Source: Candidatus Dependentiae bacterium
GTDB lineage: Bacteria; Babelota; Babeliae; Babelales; UBA12411
Reading direction: 5' to 3'
DNA: 64,000 nucleotides
NCBI GenBank assembly: GCA_003511165.1
Contig: DOJW01000004.1
Location: forward strand, 62,001 to 126,000
Positions 61,226 to 64,000 of the stretch are shown here, piece after piece (the first letter of the stretch is position 1; every line of letters starts with the position of its first letter). The notes beneath the pieces are model-generated. The model was given only the letters and a program-made list of their open reading frames with translations. It was not told the origin of the DNA and made no database searches. A program made the position numbers and the translations under genes.

Positions 61226-62068
61226 TTATTTTATTCCCTCAAGCGCGCATCCTTGAGCAACTAGCCATTCTGCTTTTCTTTTTGACAATCCAAGCTTTTG
61301 TATTTCTTGTGATTTATCTTTTAAATCGCTACACAAAACGATCCCATTTTGCAGCAATAGGTTCAGTTCTTTTTGGGTCAATCGATTTAAACAGGTAATA
61401 GGATGCAGCTTATTTCTTTGGATCAATTGTTCCAAACTTCCATCTTTTGGATAACCCCAAGATATTAGATTTAGACCTACACATTCACCATACGCAATAG
61501 CATCAGAAGTAAATTTTGTGTTAGTTACAAGAAAACATTTTGAAAACATTTTTGATTTATCTACTTTTTCAAAATATTTATTTACGTCATCAAGTCTAGC
61601 TTTTACATAAAGTGGAATTTTTACATTAGAACGATATTCTTGTTTGTTATGAAATTTGCACTCAACCAAAACTTTCTGATGGTCACTTTCTGCAAGAACA
61701 TCAACTTCATGAGTTACACAAAAACCATTTACAGTGCTACCAACATTAACTTTGTATCCCTCTTTTTTCAAAATCGAAGCTACAAAATGTTCAAATGGAT
61801 AGCCGCTCGGGCCTAATTTTAAAAGCGCCTGTTTTAAATTGTACCTTCCAGCAACAGACCTTTCATCTCTTTCTTTCAAAAATTTCCATGTTTGTTGATA
61901 AATTTCTTTGGTCGAAATTCCTGCCTTAAATGTTGGTAGCAAATCTTCCATAATCATTTCTAACATTTCGTTAGTGCATCCAGCTCGCCTTAGAGATCTT
62001 TGATATTTAGCTATAGAAAATAACTCTTTTTCACCACTGATCTTTGTAACATAAAATTTTCTTTCCAT
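61226..62068 (-). CDS. ATP-cone / PD-(D/E)XK nuclease-like fusion protein
   Basis: The 280-residue protein has an N-terminal ATP-cone (about 1-88: YVTKISGEKELFSIAKYQRSLRRAG, then ISTKEIYQQTWKFLKER). A restriction-endonuclease-like (Mrr-type) core follows, with YPFEHFVASILKKEGYKV, EVDVLAES (Asp123) and VLVECKFHN (Glu136, Lys138). These are the expected Asp and ExK residues. The C-terminal 60 residues may form a helix-hairpin-helix (LGLSKRKAEWLVAQG). ATP-cones normally regulate ribonucleotide reductases; fused to a nuclease they suggest nucleotide-sensing DNA cleavage. The ribosome site GGAGA is strong. It lies upstream of copB, 28 bases away. Confidence 0.82.
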   Translation of the reverse strand: MERKFYVTKISGEKELFSIAKYQRSLRRAGCTNEMLEMIMEDLLPTFKAGISTKEIYQQTWKFLKERDERSVAGRYNLKQALLKLGPSGYPFEHFVASILKKEGYKVNVGSTVNGFCVTHEVDVLAESDHQKVLVECKFHNKQEYRSNVKIPLYVKARLDDVNKYFEKVDKSKMFSKCFLVTNTKFTSDAIAYGECVGLNLISWGYPKDGSLEQLIQRNKLHPITCLNRLTQKELNLLLQNGIVLCSDLKDKSQEIQKLGLSKRKAEWLVAQGCALEGIK

Positions 62069-62264
62069 AATTTCTCCTTTTTTAATTATTCGGAAATTTT
62101 TTATATGTTACAAAAACTCAAAAGACAAAATCGATTAATTTAGAAATTATAAAAAATTAAATAAAACTTTCAAAAAATATATCTAAAATTTTTTAAAGTA
62201 TAGCCATTAAAACTCTTCTTAAATACAATGTGGAGAAATATAAAAATTTTAGAAAGGTGTTTTT

Positions 62265-64000
62265 ATGCACAGAATAAAAAAAGATGCGATTTTTCTCATT
62301 GATGGATCTTCATTTTTATACAGAGCATTTTATGCTCTAAAACCTCTTCATACAGCCAAAGGATTAACGGTACAGGCGGTTTTTGGATTTTGCCGAATGA
62401 TAAAAAAATTAATTGACGATTATAACCCACAAAAAATAGTTCTAGTTTGGGATACAAAAGGCAAAACGTTCCGCTCCGAAATATTTGAAGAATACAAAGC
62501 AACAAGGCAAAAAGCACCCTCTGATTTGATAGAACAAAAAAAATTAATTGTAGAATTTGCAGATATTATCAAATTGCCTCAGATATTCAAAGAGGGGTAT
62601 GAAGCCGATGATCTTATTGCATCAATCGCTGCAGAAAACGAAGATCATGAAACAATTATCGTTTCACCGGATAAAGATTTACAACAACTGATTGATAAAA
62701 GAGTTTTGGTTTTTGATCCATTTAAAAGAATTGTAATCGATAAAGATGATTTTCAAAAAATAAATAATTTCCCCCCAGAAAGAACAATTTTGTACCATTC
62801 GATTTTAGGAGATGCTTCGGATAATATCCCAGGTGTAAGCGGAATCGGCAAAAAAGGCGCACAAGAACTAGCGGAGCAATTTAAAAGCCTAGATGATCTT
62901 TACGAAAATTTAGAAAAAGTAAAAAGCGAAAGCTTAAGAAAAAAACTGCACGAACAAAAAGATTTGGCATTTTTAAGTGAAAAGCTTTTTACACTGAAAA
63001 TAATAAAAACGCACATTAAAGAAAAAGATCTGCAATTCGATGCCAAAAACTGGAACAATGCATATGATTTTTTTGCCAAATTAAATTTTGAAAGTTTATT
63101 AAAAGGTGTTAAAAATCCAAATGAAACGCCGAAAAAAAACCAAGAAGGCCAACTTTCAATATTCGGTGGAGAAAAAAAGGAAACAAAAGAGTGGAAATTA
63201 ATTGTTGTTCAAGAAGAAGATCAACTTGATTCTTTAATTAAAGATTTAAAAAATTGTGAAACTTTTGCATTCGATACAGAAACGACAGGCCTCAAACCGC
63301 TAGAAGATGACCTTGTTGGTATTTCATTTGCATTCGACAACAAAAAAGCTTTTTATATTCCGCTAAAGCATCAAACCGAAGAAAAACAACTCGATAGAAA
63401 AATGGTATTAGAAAAATTAAAGCCGATACTTGAAAACAAAAAAATAGAAAAAATTTTACATCATGCCAAATTCGATGAATTAGTTTTATGGCAATTTGGA
63501 GTTGATACTAAGGGAGTAGTTTTTGATTCATTAATCGCTGCGGCACTACTCAAAAAAGAAGGCGAAAAAATCAATCTTAAAATTTTATCTCTTAGATATT
63601 TAGATGAACCAATGGCAACATTTGCAGACATAATGGATAAAAAATATAAAACATTTGCAGAAGTTCCGCTATCAATAGGTGCTAAATATGGCGCTTATGA
63701 TTCACTTCAAACATTTAAACTAAAACCGCTTTTGGAAAAAGAATTAAAAGCGGAGCCATCATTAAAAAAAGCTTTTGAAAATATCGAAATGCCAATTTCA
63801 CAGATTTTATTTAAAATGGAACGCACTGGAATCAAGCTTGACGTTGAAATAATAAAAGAAATAGCAAAAGAATTAAATAAAGAATTAAACAAACTCGAAG
63901 CTAAAATTTTGGCAAACATTGAGCATCATGGTAAAGAAATAAATCTAAATTCGCCAAAGCAGATTGAAGTTTTGCTTTTTGATTCACTAAAACTTCCAGT
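62265..64000 (+). CDS. polA: DNA polymerase I (5' part; runs off the window)
   Basis: Translating from the ATG at 62265 (AGAAAGG upstream) gives at least 578 residues with no stop before the window edge. The 5'-3' exonuclease domain comes first (FLIDGSSFLYRAFYAL; EADDLIAS; DASDNIPGVSGIGKKGA). An intact 3'-5' proofreading domain follows (FDTETTGL, Asp337 and Glu339; LHHAKFDELVL). The first palm and fingers residues come last (MERTGIKLD). The proofreading residues, often lost in other bacteria, are kept. The 3' end lies outside the window. Confidence 0.95.
   Translation, partial: MHRIKKDAIFLIDGSSFLYRAFYALKPLHTAKGLTVQAVFGFCRMIKKLIDDYNPQKIVLVWDTKGKTFRSEIFEEYKATRQKAPSDLIEQKKLIVEFADIIKLPQIFKEGYEADDLIASIAAENEDHETIIVSPDKDLQQLIDKRVLVFDPFKRIVIDKDDFQKINNFPPERTILYHSILGDASDNIPGVSGIGKKGAQELAEQFKSLDDLYENLEKVKSESLRKKLHEQKDLAFLSEKLFTLKIIKTHIKEKDLQFDAKNWNNAYDFFAKLNFESLLKGVKNPNETPKKNQEGQLSIFGGEKKETKEWKLIVVQEEDQLDSLIKDLKNCETFAFDTETTGLKPLEDDLVGISFAFDNKKAFYIPLKHQTEEKQLDRKMVLEKLKPILENKKIEKILHHAKFDELVLWQFGVDTKGVVFDSLIAAALLKKEGEKINLKILSLRYLDEPMATFADIMDKKYKTFAEVPLSIGAKYGAYDSLQTFKLKPLLEKELKAEPSLKKAFENIEMPISQILFKMERTGIKLDVEIIKEIAKELNKELNKLEAKILANIEHHGKEINLNSPKQIEVLLFDSLKLP

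Noticed and set aside
62296..62517. 73-codon minus-strand frame near the polA start
   Set aside because: It is antisense to the 5' end of polA, which translates cleanly on the plus strand to the window edge.

Overview
The window is strongly AT-rich and gene-dense, and comes from a diderm (Gram-negative type) bacterium. The evidence is a BamD-like lipoprotein, an outer-membrane barrel ending in Phe, the KDO-pathway isomerase KdsD, several lipobox proteins and many Sec signal peptides. Among ordinary housekeeping genes lie secreted proteins with eukaryote-like parts: an F-box/LRR protein, a Skp1/POZ-like protein with ten tandem repeats, a cytosolic-PLA2-type phospholipase and a protein with a kinase-like motif pattern. 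Together with an oligopeptide-transporter homologue and many secreted proteins of no recognisable family, this suggests a host-dependent bacterium living in protists, most like the candidate phylum Dependentiae (TM6). The phylum is my inference. There are no rRNA genes or taxonomic markers here that I can compare.

Layout. 0.1-1.7 kb: two secreted unknowns. 1.7-8.6 kb (minus): a Cache-domain membrane protein, an FAD oxidoreductase lipoprotein, the F-box/LRR protein, and mnmG, whose start overlaps the F-box stop. 8.7-16.5 kb: HAD phosphatase, topA, a membrane protein with plsC, a glycine-zipper lipoprotein, an M23 peptidase and a lone sufC. 16.6-24.5 kb: a 927-aa secreted repeat protein, acs, an OPT transporter, bamD and yraN. 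24.5-32.5 kb: a deaminase, the secreted phospholipase, an outer-membrane barrel, rpsU-rbfA-kdsD-pilD behind a near-consensus promoter, and mnmA. 32.7-36.0 kb: initiator tRNA, a REP-like inverted pair, the Skp1-like repeat protein and two tRNA-Gly genes. 36.3-43.3 kb: jag/khpB-mnmE, a structured intergenic element, groES-groEL, and a pgi/pmi-rpmE-prfA group. 43.5-52.2 kb: a secreted unknown, ftsQ-ftsA-ftsZ-pgeF, rlmB and nrdG-nrdD. 52.6-59.1 kb: a tRNA-Val/Asn/Asp cluster, small secreted proteins, a HAS-barrel-like protein, ftsY-prmC, the kinase-like protein and a secreted HMA-like protein. 59.1-64.0 kb: a CopB-type copper ATPase, an ATP-cone/nuclease fusion and the 5' part of polA.

How the genes work together. 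MnmE, MnmG and MnmA together give the xm5s2U34 wobble modification of tRNA. PrfA and its methylase PrmC are both present. FtsQ/A/Z form a compact division cluster. NrdD/NrdG imply growth under low oxygen. The secreted F-box and Skp1-like proteins are the most provocative pair: together they look like a bacterial version of SCF ubiquitin-ligase parts. Many genes end in strong, often bidirectional hairpin terminators.
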